Source: Actinomycetes bacterium (GTDB lineage: Bacteria; Actinomycetota; Actinomycetes; Propionibacteriales; Propionibacteriaceae). From it: 64,000 nucleotides of DNA. Shown here piece after piece: positions 43,106-51,523 of the stretch. The stretch covers positions 1-64,000 of the forward strand of contig JAEXAS010000004.1 in assembly GCA_023458095.1 (NCBI GenBank), read 5' to 3'. Position numbers and translations under genes: made by a program. Under the pieces are notes generated by a model. That model was given only the letters and a program-made list of their open reading frames with translations, ran no database searches and had not been told where the DNA came from. Positions within the stretch are counted from its first letter, which is position 1. Each line of letters begins with the position of its first letter.

Positions 43106-44008
43106 TCACGGCTCTCCGCGGCGCGCCACCGTCGGCGGACGATCACCGCGCAGAGAGGCCACCATGTCGACCACCTGGCGGGTGGCTGCCACGTCGTGGG
43201 CCCGAAACACTGTCGTGCCCAGCCATCCCGCGACGGCGGTGGCGGCCAGGGTGCCATTCAGCCGCTCATCCACAGGCAGGTCGAGGGTCTCCCCAATGAA
43301 ATCCTTGCGACTGAGGGCCTGCAGCACCGGATAACCCAGCCCCACCACAGCATCGGTGGCGGCGAGCACCCGCAGGGAATGCCGGGTCGTCTTTCCGAAA
43401 TCCAAGGTCGGATCCACGATCACCCGCTGCGCCGGGACGCCGGCCGCCACGGCCCGGGCCGCGCCCGCGGCCAGGGTCTGGAGCACATCGCGCACCACAC
43501 CATCAGGCTCATCGCCGTAGCTGATCGCCACCGGATCGGTGCGCGGCGGCAAGCCTCCGGTGTGCGTCACCACGTAACCCGCACCAATCGCTGCAGCCAC
43601 CGCCACCAGGTCAGGATCGGCGCCCGCCCAGGTGTCGTTGATCACATCGATCTCGGCCTCTGCGCAGGCCTCGGCGACGGGGGCGCGCCAGGTGTCCAAG
43701 CTCAGGATCACCTCGGAGAACTGGGCGCGGACTTCCAGCAGAAAGGGCCGCACCCGATCAATCTCGGACGCAACACTGACCTCGCCCCCCTCCTGCCCGG
43801 CACGCACTCCACCCACATCAATGAGATCAGCGCCCTCGTCCAGCATTCTGGCCACCGCAGCCACACCGGAGGTCATGTCGTAGCGGGCCGCGGCATAGAA
43901 GGAGTCAGGCGTGCGATTGATGATGCCCATCACCGCCGGCGCGGCCCCGTCGAAGCGCCGTCCGCGGAGCACCAAGGGAGTCGGGGCTGGACCGGAGGGA
44001 GGAGTCAT
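43106..44008 (-). CDS. FolP2-type dihydropteroate synthase-like protein
   Basis: A 300-residue TIM-barrel protein of the pterin-binding family. MGIINRTPDSFYAAARYDM and SRKDFIGE are DHPS-like, but key motifs differ from the true enzyme: DVGGVRAGQ in place of DIGGESTRPG, HTGG in place of HMRG, and DPTLDFGKTTRHS in place of DPGIGFGK. These deviations match the actinobacterial FolP2 group, whose mycobacterial member is reported to lack DHPS activity. The true function is unresolved. Confidence 0.85.
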   Translation of the reverse strand: MTPPSGPAPTPLVLRGRRFDGAAPAVMGIINRTPDSFYAAARYDMTSGVAAVARMLDEGADLIDVGGVRAGQEGGEVSVASEIDRVRPFLLEVRAQFSEVILSLDTWRAPVAEACAEAEIDVINDTWAGADPDLVAVAAAIGAGYVVTHTGGLPPRTDPVAISYGDEPDGVVRDVLQTLAAGAARAVAAGVPAQRVIVDPTLDFGKTTRHSLRVLAATDAVVGLGYPVLQALSRKDFIGETLDLPVDERLNGTLAATAVAGWLGTTVFRAHDVAATRQVVDMVASLRGDRPPTVARRGEP

Positions 44009-44221
44009 GACTCCACTCTGTCAGGTGTGGCCCGTGCATGCCTCACCTACTGAACGGACGCTCGCTGGTCGGTCCGGGAATAGGGGCGCTTCGCCGCGCC
44101 TGGTACCCGCGGAAATCAAACACGAGATGGTGCGGCCACGATGACATCCGGTCCCCAGATTGCCGGATAGAGTCTGCCCTGCCTTATTCGGTAGCGACAC
44201 AATTCTTAAGGAGTTCCGTTC

Positions 44222-45934
44222 GTGACTCATCCTCGTTGGCTGTCTTCCTTTGTTGTGGCCATCACGTCACTTTCCTTGCTGGCAACAGTGGCGCCCAGCA
44301 CGGCTAATTCAGCGCCGGTCATGCCCGAAAAGGCGTACGCGCACTACGACCGCACCTCCGCCAAGGAAGCGGCCCGGGTTGATCGGGTCCCCACTCCCAA
44401 GATCTCGTGGTTCAAGCCGTCTTTGGGCGCAGGCGCCTTCCGGCTGGCCACGGTGCGGCTTCCCCGCGACTATGACCGCCCGCATGGCCCCACTGTGGAA
44501 ATCGCCTTGGCTAAGCTGCCGGCCCGCAAGCCCGAGAAGCGGATCGGGACCCTTTTCGTGAATCCCGGCGGACCGGGCGGTTCTGGAGTAGAGATGGTCC
44601 GAATCGCGGACATGTTTGTCTCGGATAACATCCGCGACCACTTCGACATTGTCGGTTTCGATCCGCGGGGTGGGAACTCCTCAACGAATGTGCGCTGCTT
44701 CACCTCAGTGCGGTCACAGAGCAGCGCCATGCAGAACTTGGGCCTCTTCCCCTGGAACGCCGAAAAGCGCAAAAAGTATCTCACGGCGTCCCGTAAGACC
44801 GCCCAGGCGTGCAGTCGGGTCGGGAAGGTCACCGCTTCCTCAGTGTCCACAGCCGAAGTCGCCCGCGATATGGACGTGCTGCGACGCGCCGTCGGCGACA
44901 AGCAACTCACCTACCTGGGCTTCTCCTACGGAACCTACCTGGGCGAGGTCTACGCCAACATGTTCCCGGATCGGTTCCGGGCAATGGCGCTGGACGGCGT
45001 GATCAACCCCAACGCCTGGCGCGGCTCGAAGCGAACTGGGTCAACGCCCATGTCGCTGCGACTGAAGTCCGGTGAGGCGGATTGGAAGATCCTCAAACAC
45101 ATCTTCGCTCTGTGCAAGCAGGCCGGCCCCGACTACTGCTCATTGTCCAACCCCGAGGCCACCTTCAACTCTGTGGTCCGCAAACTGCGTGCCAGGCACT
45201 ACCACTACATGGGCATGGTCTTCGACTATGGCGACCTCATGCTCGACCTCGTGACTGTTCTATATGACCAGGTGGCTGGGCCTGAGACGATCATTGATCT
45301 GTTGCGCATCTACGATCAGCTCTCCGGAAACCCGAACCCGACCGCGATCAAACAGCTCAAGAAGATTCGCGCGACCGCCAAGAACACCGCCTACGACTTC
45401 ATCTACGACGCCAGTCTGGAAAGCTACCTCGCCGTGGTGTGCACCGACGCGGTTCAGCCGCGCGATCCGGGCCGGTGGCGAACCTCCATCGCTAAGGGGA
45501 AGGCCACGGCACCCCATTTCGGCGCGGTATGGGGCTGGCAGGATTCTTCCTGCGCCACCAAGTACTGGAAGGCCAAGGACGAGGACCGCTACACCGGGCG
45601 TTTCGACAAGAACACCAAACACCCCGTGCTCATCGTGGGGAACTACTACGACCCGGCAACCAGCTACGCCTCGGCCAAGCAGACTCACGCGATCATGCCG
45701 CGCAGCTACTTGTTGAGCAGCGGCTCCTGGGGCCACACCGCCTTTGGCAGCTCAGCTTGCGTCAATGACAACATCGACAACTACCTGATCTATGGCACCA
45801 AACCAACCAGCTACTGCGAGCCGGATTACCAACCGTTCGCCTATCCACTCGACTCGACCAGCCGGACGAGCACCCAAACCGCCCGCATGACCATCACAGC
45901 AGCCAGCGGTTTGCCGAAAGCAGCACAGCAGTGA
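44222..45934 (+). CDS. Secreted alpha/beta-hydrolase peptidase, TAP/SlpD type
   Basis: A 570-residue exported serine hydrolase like the Streptomyces tripeptidyl aminopeptidases. GTG at 44222 follows AAGGAG. A Sec signal peptide spans residues 1-31 with core VVAITSLSLLATVAPSTA. The oxyanion strand is FVNPGGPGGSGVEM, the nucleophile elbow GFSYGTYLGEVY near residue 240, and the catalytic His in GSWGHTAFGSSACVND near residue 510, typical of the C-terminal TAP-like domain. It likely releases tripeptides outside the cell. A 17-bp terminator hairpin follows immediately. Confidence 0.93.
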   Translation: MTHPRWLSSFVVAITSLSLLATVAPSTANSAPVMPEKAYAHYDRTSAKEAARVDRVPTPKISWFKPSLGAGAFRLATVRLPRDYDRPHGPTVEIALAKLPARKPEKRIGTLFVNPGGPGGSGVEMVRIADMFVSDNIRDHFDIVGFDPRGGNSSTNVRCFTSVRSQSSAMQNLGLFPWNAEKRKKYLTASRKTAQACSRVGKVTASSVSTAEVARDMDVLRRAVGDKQLTYLGFSYGTYLGEVYANMFPDRFRAMALDGVINPNAWRGSKRTGSTPMSLRLKSGEADWKILKHIFALCKQAGPDYCSLSNPEATFNSVVRKLRARHYHYMGMVFDYGDLMLDLVTVLYDQVAGPETIIDLLRIYDQLSGNPNPTAIKQLKKIRATAKNTAYDFIYDASLESYLAVVCTDAVQPRDPGRWRTSIAKGKATAPHFGAVWGWQDSSCATKYWKAKDEDRYTGRFDKNTKHPVLIVGNYYDPATSYASAKQTHAIMPRSYLLSSGSWGHTAFGSSACVNDNIDNYLIYGTKPTSYCEPDYQPFAYPLDSTSRTSTQTARMTITAASGLPKAAQQ

Positions 45935-45935
45935 A

Positions 45936-45981
45936 AAGGAGAGGTGCCCGCCGCGCAGAGGATCGGCGGGCACCTCTCCTT
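45936..45981 (+). terminator. Strong terminator after the secreted peptidase gene
   Basis: AAGGAGAGGTGCCCGCC and GGCGGGCACCTCTCCTT form a perfect 17-bp stem with a 12-base loop that starts just after the stop codon. No long T-run follows. Confidence 0.85.
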
Positions 45982-46125
45982 GAAAGTGACTTGACCCCCG
46001 GCATCGATGAGGTTGCAGGCGTGAACCGTTACTGAGATTGACCCAAGAGACATCATCAGTCGACATGCCTGGTCTCCGTACAGTTCAAGCGTCTACCGAG
46101 CACGCATGCCCCACTACCCGAGGTG

Positions 46126-46140
46126 ATAAGGTTGCCTTAT
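46126..46140 (+). promoter_or_regulatory. Palindrome over the start of the antitoxin gene
   Basis: ATAAGG-TTG-CCTTAT is a perfect inverted repeat that covers the likely ribosome site and the first two bases of the ATG at 46139. Both an operator for the HTH domain of the encoded protein and an RNA hairpin hiding the start codon are possible. Confidence 0.5.
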
Positions 46141-46612
46141 GTCTCTGGTGGTGCAATACCGGGATGCCCGAGCCCGAGAAGATGCAGCCCGCCTGTGCAG
46201 GCTCATGGCCCTACGCGCCATGAACGCGACCGGGCACAGTCAACGTGAAATCGCAGCCGAACTCGGCATCAGTCAATCGGCGGTCAGTCAACAGTTGAAG
46301 ACGTCTGCAGACATCGCCAGCGTCCATCCAGAACTGATCCTGAAAGCAGCCGCACAGGTCCTGGTCGACATCGCCAAGGCCCGCGGATTCGAACGCCTCT
46401 CGGTCTTCGGCTCCGTGGCCCGCGGGCAAGCCCGACCCGACTCCGACATCGACCTGCTCGTCGATGCCCCCACCGACGCGACGATCAAAGACCTGCTAGA
46501 TCTTCACGACACCTTTCAAGAGATACTCGGGCGCCGCGTCGATCTCATCACCTACGGCGGACTCAAGGTCGACATTGACGACGACATCCGAACGGAGGCG
46601 ATACTGCTGTGA
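46139..46612 (+). CDS. HTH-MNT nucleotidyltransferase antitoxin
   Basis: A 157-residue two-domain protein. Residues 15-60 form a helix-turn-helix (GHSQREIAAELGISQSAVSQ). Residues 75-150 are a minimal nucleotidyltransferase with GSVARGQARPDSDIDLLV, the expected GSxARG and DxD metal-binding motif. In HepT-MntA type VII systems the MNT protein adenylylates and silences the HEPN toxin; here a DNA-binding domain is fused to it. It overlaps the HEPN gene as GTGA. A palindrome overlaps its start. Confidence 0.88.
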   Translation: MSLVVQYRDARAREDAARLCRLMALRAMNATGHSQREIAAELGISQSAVSQQLKTSADIASVHPELILKAAAQVLVDIAKARGFERLSVFGSVARGQARPDSDIDLLVDAPTDATIKDLLDLHDTFQEILGRRVDLITYGGLKVDIDDDIRTEAILL

Positions 46613-46983
46613 TTGACCGCAGAGTAGCCAAGGAACTCCTTCACATCCGGGATTGGCTCGACCGCGCCAACGACATTGTGTCGCGAGGCCGCGCCACGTA
46701 CGACAATGACGCGCTCCTTCAAGAAGCCGGCGACTCTCTGATGATGAAGCTCGGAGAAGCAGCCGGACGCCTTGCCAATGCCAAAGCCGCCCCGCCACCT
46801 GGAGTCACCTGGTCAGACGCCATCGCAAACCGCAACTGGCTCATCCACCAGTACGACGAGATCGACCGCGCGCTCACCTGGCAAACCCTTTCGCGAGACC
46901 TTTCCGCATGGCGAGTCGCGCTTGCGAACCTCTTCGAATCCGCACAGCGATCACTCGACGCTCACAAAGACCCTTCGACGTAA
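46609..46983 (+). CDS. hepT: HEPN domain toxin (HepT-like)
   Basis: A 124-residue helical protein of the HepT family, RNases in type VII toxin-antitoxin pairs. The motif RNWLIHQY matches RX4HXY: the Arg and His form the RNase site and the Tyr is the residue modified by the MNT partner. The start is a GTG that overlaps the antitoxin stop, so the pair is translationally coupled with the antitoxin first. A bidirectional terminator hairpin follows before pyruvate carboxylase. Confidence 0.88.
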   Translation: MIDRRVAKELLHIRDWLDRANDIVSRGRATYDNDALLQEAGDSLMMKLGEAAGRLANAKAAPPPGVTWSDAIANRNWLIHQYDEIDRALTWQTLSRDLSAWRVALANLFESAQRSLDAHKDPST

Positions 46984-47024
46984 CCAAACGGCTTGCCGTT
47001 CTCCATCGCGCCTCGCGGCTCGGG

Positions 47025-47053
47025 GGCGGCTCCGGTACGACCCCGGAGCCGCC
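47025..47053. terminator. Terminator between hepT and pyc
   Basis: GGCGGCTCCGG and CCGGAGCCGCC form a perfect 11-bp stem around a 7-base loop between two convergent genes. It may work in both directions. Confidence 0.75.
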
Positions 47054-47070
47054 GACTCGTCAACGTCCGC

Positions 47071-50000
47071 TCAGGAGATCTCCACCAGCAGGTCGCCACC
47101 CTCGACAGCCTGGGCGTGACCGATGACGCAGCGGGAGACCGTACCGGCCACCGGAGTGGTGATCGCGGCTTCCATCTTCATCGCCTCAATGGTCGCCACC
47201 TGCTCACCGGCGGCCACCTCCTGGCCAGCTTCCACGACCAGAGTCACCACACCGGCGAACGGCGCCGGGATCTGGCCGGGAACCTCCGGATTGGCCCGCT
47301 CGGCGATCGCCTCGCTGGAGGTCACCGATTCATCGCGAATGGTCATCACCCGCAACTGGCCGTTCACCGCTCCGACGACCTGCCGCATGCCCCGGTCGTC
47401 GGCATCGCCGATCGCAGAGATCTTCAGCAGAACCTTGCGTCCGCGTTTGAGGGTGACCTCAACCTCGTCGCCTTGAGTGAGGCCATGCAGGAACTCCTTG
47501 GTGGGCAGCACAGTCAGCTCGGAGTAGTCCGCGACGGCGGTCTCATAGTCCTTGGTCGGGCCTGGGAACAGCAAGCGGTTGAGCGTCACTCGGGGTTCGG
47601 AGACCAGAGCTTCGGCTTCGGCCTCGGTCAGCTCGGTGACCACCGGCTTGGTGGTGCGTCCGGCCAGCGCCTTGGTGCGGAACGGCTCGGGCCAGCCCCC
47701 GGGCGGGTCGCCCAAGTCGCCGTTGAGGAAGCCGATCACCGAATCGGGAATGTCGTACTTGTTGGGGTTGGCCTCGAAATCGGCGGCGTCGGCGTTGCGT
47801 CCGACCAGAGCCAACGCGAGGTCTCCGACCACCTTTGACGACGGCGTCACTTTCACCAGGTTGCCCAGAATCTGGTTCGCCGCGGCGTACATGTTCTCGA
47901 TGTCCTCGAAGCGGTTACCCAACCCCAGCGCGATGGCCTGCTGGCGCAGATTCGAGAGCTGGCCGCCGGGAATCTCGTGGTGGTAGACCCGTCCGGTCGG
48001 GCCAGGCAGGCCGGACTCGAAGGCGCCATACAGATTGCGGACCTGTTCGAAGTACGGCTCCAACTCGGTCACCGCCGCCAGGCTCAACCCCGTGTCTCGG
48101 TCGGTGCCCTCCAGTGCGGCGACCAGGGCCGACATCGACACCTGCGAGGTGGTGCCGGCCATGGAGGCAGCCGCCACATCGACCGCATCCACCCCGGCGT
48201 CGACGGCGGCCAACAGTGTGGCGAGCTGGCCACCGGCGGTGTCGTGGGTGTGAAGGTGCACCGGCAGGTCGAAGTTCGCCCGCAGTGCGAGCACCAGCTT
48301 GGTCGCCGCCGGGGCCCGCAGCAGCCCGGCCATGTCCTTGATCGCCAGAATGTGTGCCCCGGCCTTCACCAACTCCTCAGCCAGGTTGAGGTAGTAGTCC
48401 AAGGTGTACAGCTTCTCGCCCGGGGAGAGCATGTTGCCGGTGTAGCACAGCGCTGCTTCGGCCACCGCATGGTCGGTCTTCAGCACCGACTCGATAGCCG
48501 GACGCATCTGGTCCACACAGTTCAGCGAGTCGAAGATGCGGAACACATCCAGCCCGGACTTGGCCGCCTCGGCCACGAAAGCGTCGGTGACGGCCAGCGG
48601 GTAGGGAGTGTAACCGACGGTGTTGCGTCCGCGCAGCAGCATCTGCAGCGGCAAATTTGGCATCGCGGCATGGAGCTTCTCCAACCGCTCCCACGGATCC
48701 TCCTTCAAGAACCGCAGCGCCACGTCGTAGGTGGCGCCACCCCAGGCCTCCACGCTGAACAGTTGCGGCAGCGTCCGGGCGATCACCGGGGCGGCCTCCA
48801 ACAGGTCCCGGGTGCGCACCCGAGTGGCCAAAAGGGACTGGTGCGCATCGCGGAAGGTGGTGTCGGTGACCGCCACCTGCTTTTGAGCCCGCAGTTCCGC
48901 AGCCCACTGAGTCGGCCCGACCTCCAGCAACCGCTGCCGGGAACCGGCCTGCGGCTCGGCGGCCCGCTGGGCCTCGCTGAGCGCCGGCAGCTTCTCACAG
49001 GGATCCAGGGAGATCCGGGACGCACCATTGGGCTTGTTCACACTCACCCAGGCCAGGTAGTTCAACAGCTTGGTGCCGCGGTCTGCGGCGAAGGTGTGAT
49101 GCACCAGGTGCGGACGCTCGTCGATGAAGGAGGTGTTGATCCGCCCGGCCAGGAAGTCCGGATCGGACAGCACCGCCTCCAAGAAGCCGATGTTGGTGGA
49201 GATGCCTCGTACTCGGAACTCGGTCAACGCCCGATAGGCCCGGCGCGCCACCGACGGCAGGTCGTGGGCCCGACAGGTGAGCTTGACCAGCATCGAGTCG
49301 AAATGGGCACCCACCTCGGCACCGGCGAAGACGACCCCGCCGTCCAAGCGGACGCCACCACCGCCGGGGGTGCGGTAGACCGAGATGGTGCCGGTATCGG
49401 GACGGAAACCATTGGCCGGGTCCTCGGTGGTCACCCGGCACTGCAGGGCCGCGCCGCGAACCTGCACGGTGTCCTGGCTCAACCCCAGATCGGCCAGGGT
49501 CTCGCCGGCGGCGATCCGCATCTGGGAACTCACCAGGTCGACATCGGTGACCTCCTCGGTCACGGTGTGCTCCACCTGGATACGCGGGTTCATCTCGATG
49601 AACACGAACCGCCCGTCCTCGCCGAGCAGGAACTCCACGGTGCCGGCGTTGCGGTAGCCGATATGGCGGGCAAAAGCGACCGCGCCAGCGCAGATCTCAG
49701 CGCGCAGGGCGGGATCCAGATTGGGGGCCGGGGCGAGTTCGATCACCTTCTGGTGACGACGCTGCACCGAGCAGTCACGCTCGAACAGGTGCATGACTTC
49801 ACCGGTGCCATCGGCCAGAATCTGCACCTCAATGTGGCGGGGCCGAATCACGGCCTCCTCCAAGTACATCCGGGAATCACCGAAAGCAGAACTGGCTTCG
49901 CGCTGAGCTTCGGCAAGGGCCGCAGGCAACGCCTCTGCGTCCTCGACCCGACGCATGCCGCGTCCGCCACCACCGGAGACGGCCTTCACGAACAGCGGGA

Positions 50001-50457
50001 ACCCCACCTCGGGGGCTGCGGCGATCAAGGTGGCCGGATCATCGCTGGGCTCAGAACCGCGCAATGTCGGCAGACCCGCCTCCCGGGCGGCGGTGATGGC
50101 TCGGGCCTTGTTTCCGGTGAGCTCGAGAACCTCGTGAGCCGGACCGATGAACGTGATGCCGGCCTTCTCGCAGGCCGAGGCCAGATCCGGATTCTCAGAG
50201 AGGAAGCCATAGCCGGGGTAAATCGCGTCGGCACCGGCCTGCTGCGCAGCCGACACGATGCCGGCAACATCCAAGTAGGCGCGTACCGGGTGTCCCGGCT
50301 CACCGATCTGGTAGGACTCGTCGGCCTTCAGGCGGAACTCGGCGTGCCGGTCCTCGTGGGTGAACACGGCCACCGTGGCGATGCCCAGTTCGGTGGCAGC
50401 ACGAAACGCACGGACGGCGATCTCGCCGCGATTGGCTACCAGGACTTTGCTGAACAT
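47071..50457 (-). CDS. pyc: Pyruvate carboxylase
   Basis: Biotin-dependent carboxylation of pyruvate to oxaloacetate. The 1128-residue chain carries all three functions of the single-chain type: biotin carboxylase at residues 1-450 (VLVANRGEIAVRAFRAA, and the ATP-grasp stretch AVSGGGGRGMRR), carboxyltransferase at about 510-980 (TDTTFRDAHQSLLATR, RIFDSLNCVDQM) and biotinyl domain at the C-terminus (TIEAMKMEAAI, biotin on the Lys). ATG 50457 is preceded by AAGGAGAAGTAC. It complements pckG in this window. Confidence 0.97.
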   Translation of the reverse strand: MFSKVLVANRGEIAVRAFRAATELGIATVAVFTHEDRHAEFRLKADESYQIGEPGHPVRAYLDVAGIVSAAQQAGADAIYPGYGFLSENPDLASACEKAGITFIGPAHEVLELTGNKARAITAAREAGLPTLRGSEPSDDPATLIAAAPEVGFPLFVKAVSGGGGRGMRRVEDAEALPAALAEAQREASSAFGDSRMYLEEAVIRPRHIEVQILADGTGEVMHLFERDCSVQRRHQKVIELAPAPNLDPALRAEICAGAVAFARHIGYRNAGTVEFLLGEDGRFVFIEMNPRIQVEHTVTEEVTDVDLVSSQMRIAAGETLADLGLSQDTVQVRGAALQCRVTTEDPANGFRPDTGTISVYRTPGGGGVRLDGGVVFAGAEVGAHFDSMLVKLTCRAHDLPSVARRAYRALTEFRVRGISTNIGFLEAVLSDPDFLAGRINTSFIDERPHLVHHTFAADRGTKLLNYLAWVSVNKPNGASRISLDPCEKLPALSEAQRAAEPQAGSRQRLLEVGPTQWAAELRAQKQVAVTDTTFRDAHQSLLATRVRTRDLLEAAPVIARTLPQLFSVEAWGGATYDVALRFLKEDPWERLEKLHAAMPNLPLQMLLRGRNTVGYTPYPLAVTDAFVAEAAKSGLDVFRIFDSLNCVDQMRPAIESVLKTDHAVAEAALCYTGNMLSPGEKLYTLDYYLNLAEELVKAGAHILAIKDMAGLLRAPAATKLVLALRANFDLPVHLHTHDTAGGQLATLLAAVDAGVDAVDVAAASMAGTTSQVSMSALVAALEGTDRDTGLSLAAVTELEPYFEQVRNLYGAFESGLPGPTGRVYHHEIPGGQLSNLRQQAIALGLGNRFEDIENMYAAANQILGNLVKVTPSSKVVGDLALALVGRNADAADFEANPNKYDIPDSVIGFLNGDLGDPPGGWPEPFRTKALAGRTTKPVVTELTEAEAEALVSEPRVTLNRLLFPGPTKDYETAVADYSELTVLPTKEFLHGLTQGDEVEVTLKRGRKVLLKISAIGDADDRGMRQVVGAVNGQLRVMTIRDESVTSSEAIAERANPEVPGQIPAPFAGVVTLVVEAGQEVAAGEQVATIEAMKMEAAITTPVAGTVSRCVIGHAQAVEGGDLLVEIS

Positions 50458-50547
50458 GTACTTCTCCTTCAGAGGGTTCCGCGAACTGTAAGGGTCGCGG
50501 GCCCATCGGCAAAAGCCCGATTCAGTCACCGTGGACGCAATCGCTGC

Positions 50548-51375
50548 TCAACCAGGCCAGTGGCCAGCCAACTGTTCTCCGAAAGTACGCCCCTGCCGAC
50601 GCCCGGATGCCACGATCATCGACACCCCCTGGCCCAAGCCGGCCTGAGCCCTCATCGCAAGTCGGCTGGACACATCGGGTTGCACTCGGCGTACGGTGCA
50701 GCCCTCCCCGCGCAGGCCCCGCGCCTGCCAGGCCTCGCAGCGACGAAGATCACCCAGCCCAGCCCGGGGCGATACCGCCAGAATGGAGTCGAATCCGGCT
50801 GCGATGTCCAGATTGAGCGGGGTGCGCAGCCGTCCGTCGATAGACCATTCCGCCTCCACCCGTACCGCCGGTTGCACCCCCGGCACTGCCCAACTGGCCG
50901 CGACGGCGGTAGCCAGATCGACCGGCTGATCACTGGTGAAATACATCGGACGCCCGGTCACGGCATTGCTGGCCACGATCACCAAGGTGCCCGGCCAGGG
51001 CTTCCCGGCCAACTCCGGTGCAACCCACCCCACCCATTGGGACTGCCAGGCGCGGTTCCAGCGGCGCATCGACGACAGCCCGATGGCTTGCACCGCGCGT
51101 CGATGGCTGGGATGCCAGGCCACTGACGCCATCCGCAGTCGCGCCGTCCAGGGAACCGGGGGCGACCCAACGAGTTCGCCGCCGATGGTTTCGGCGAGTC
51201 GCTGGGCAGGAACTCCGCTGGTCAGCCGTGCCGCCAGCAACGCGCCGCAGGCCGTACCGATCACTCGATCCGCACCCAAGTCGAAGCCAGCATCAGCCAG
51301 GCCGGCGAGCACTCCAGCCTGCCAAGCAACACCGACGGCGTCGCCTGCGCCGAGGACCAGGGCGGTGCGGGCCAT
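50548..51375 (-). CDS. Patatin-like protein lacking the catalytic serine
   Basis: A 275-residue protein of the patatin fold. The N-terminus ALVLGAGDAVGVAWQAGVLA holds the oxyanion loop, and SIDGRLRTPLNLD supplies the Asp of the dyad near residue 175. The nucleophile elbow, normally GTSAG, reads GTACG in VIGTACGALLAARL, so the serine is replaced by alanine and the next position is cysteine. No lipase activity is expected unless another residue serves. It reads leftward and is divergent from the ATP-grasp gene. Confidence 0.85.
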   Translation of the reverse strand: MARTALVLGAGDAVGVAWQAGVLAGLADAGFDLGADRVIGTACGALLAARLTSGVPAQRLAETIGGELVGSPPVPWTARLRMASVAWHPSHRRAVQAIGLSSMRRWNRAWQSQWVGWVAPELAGKPWPGTLVIVASNAVTGRPMYFTSDQPVDLATAVAASWAVPGVQPAVRVEAEWSIDGRLRTPLNLDIAAGFDSILAVSPRAGLGDLRRCEAWQARGLRGEGCTVRRVQPDVSSRLAMRAQAGLGQGVSMIVASGRRQGRTFGEQLAGHWPG

Positions 51376-51523
51376 GGGCTCGATTCTGCTCTCATCACGC
51401 CCGGGACCGAAAGGGGCCGGCCGGCATCTCGGCAAAATGCCTGGCCGCGCTCCCTCCCGGCTGGGCGGCGCCACCGCCAGCCTCGTCCCTGTGCTGTAAC
51501 CCGGACCTCGCTATCGTGTCGCC

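Noticed and set aside
47977..51126. A 1049-codon open frame on the plus strand
   Set aside because: Antisense to pyruvate carboxylase and the patatin-like gene, with His/Gln/Gly-rich low-complexity translation typical of shadow frames.
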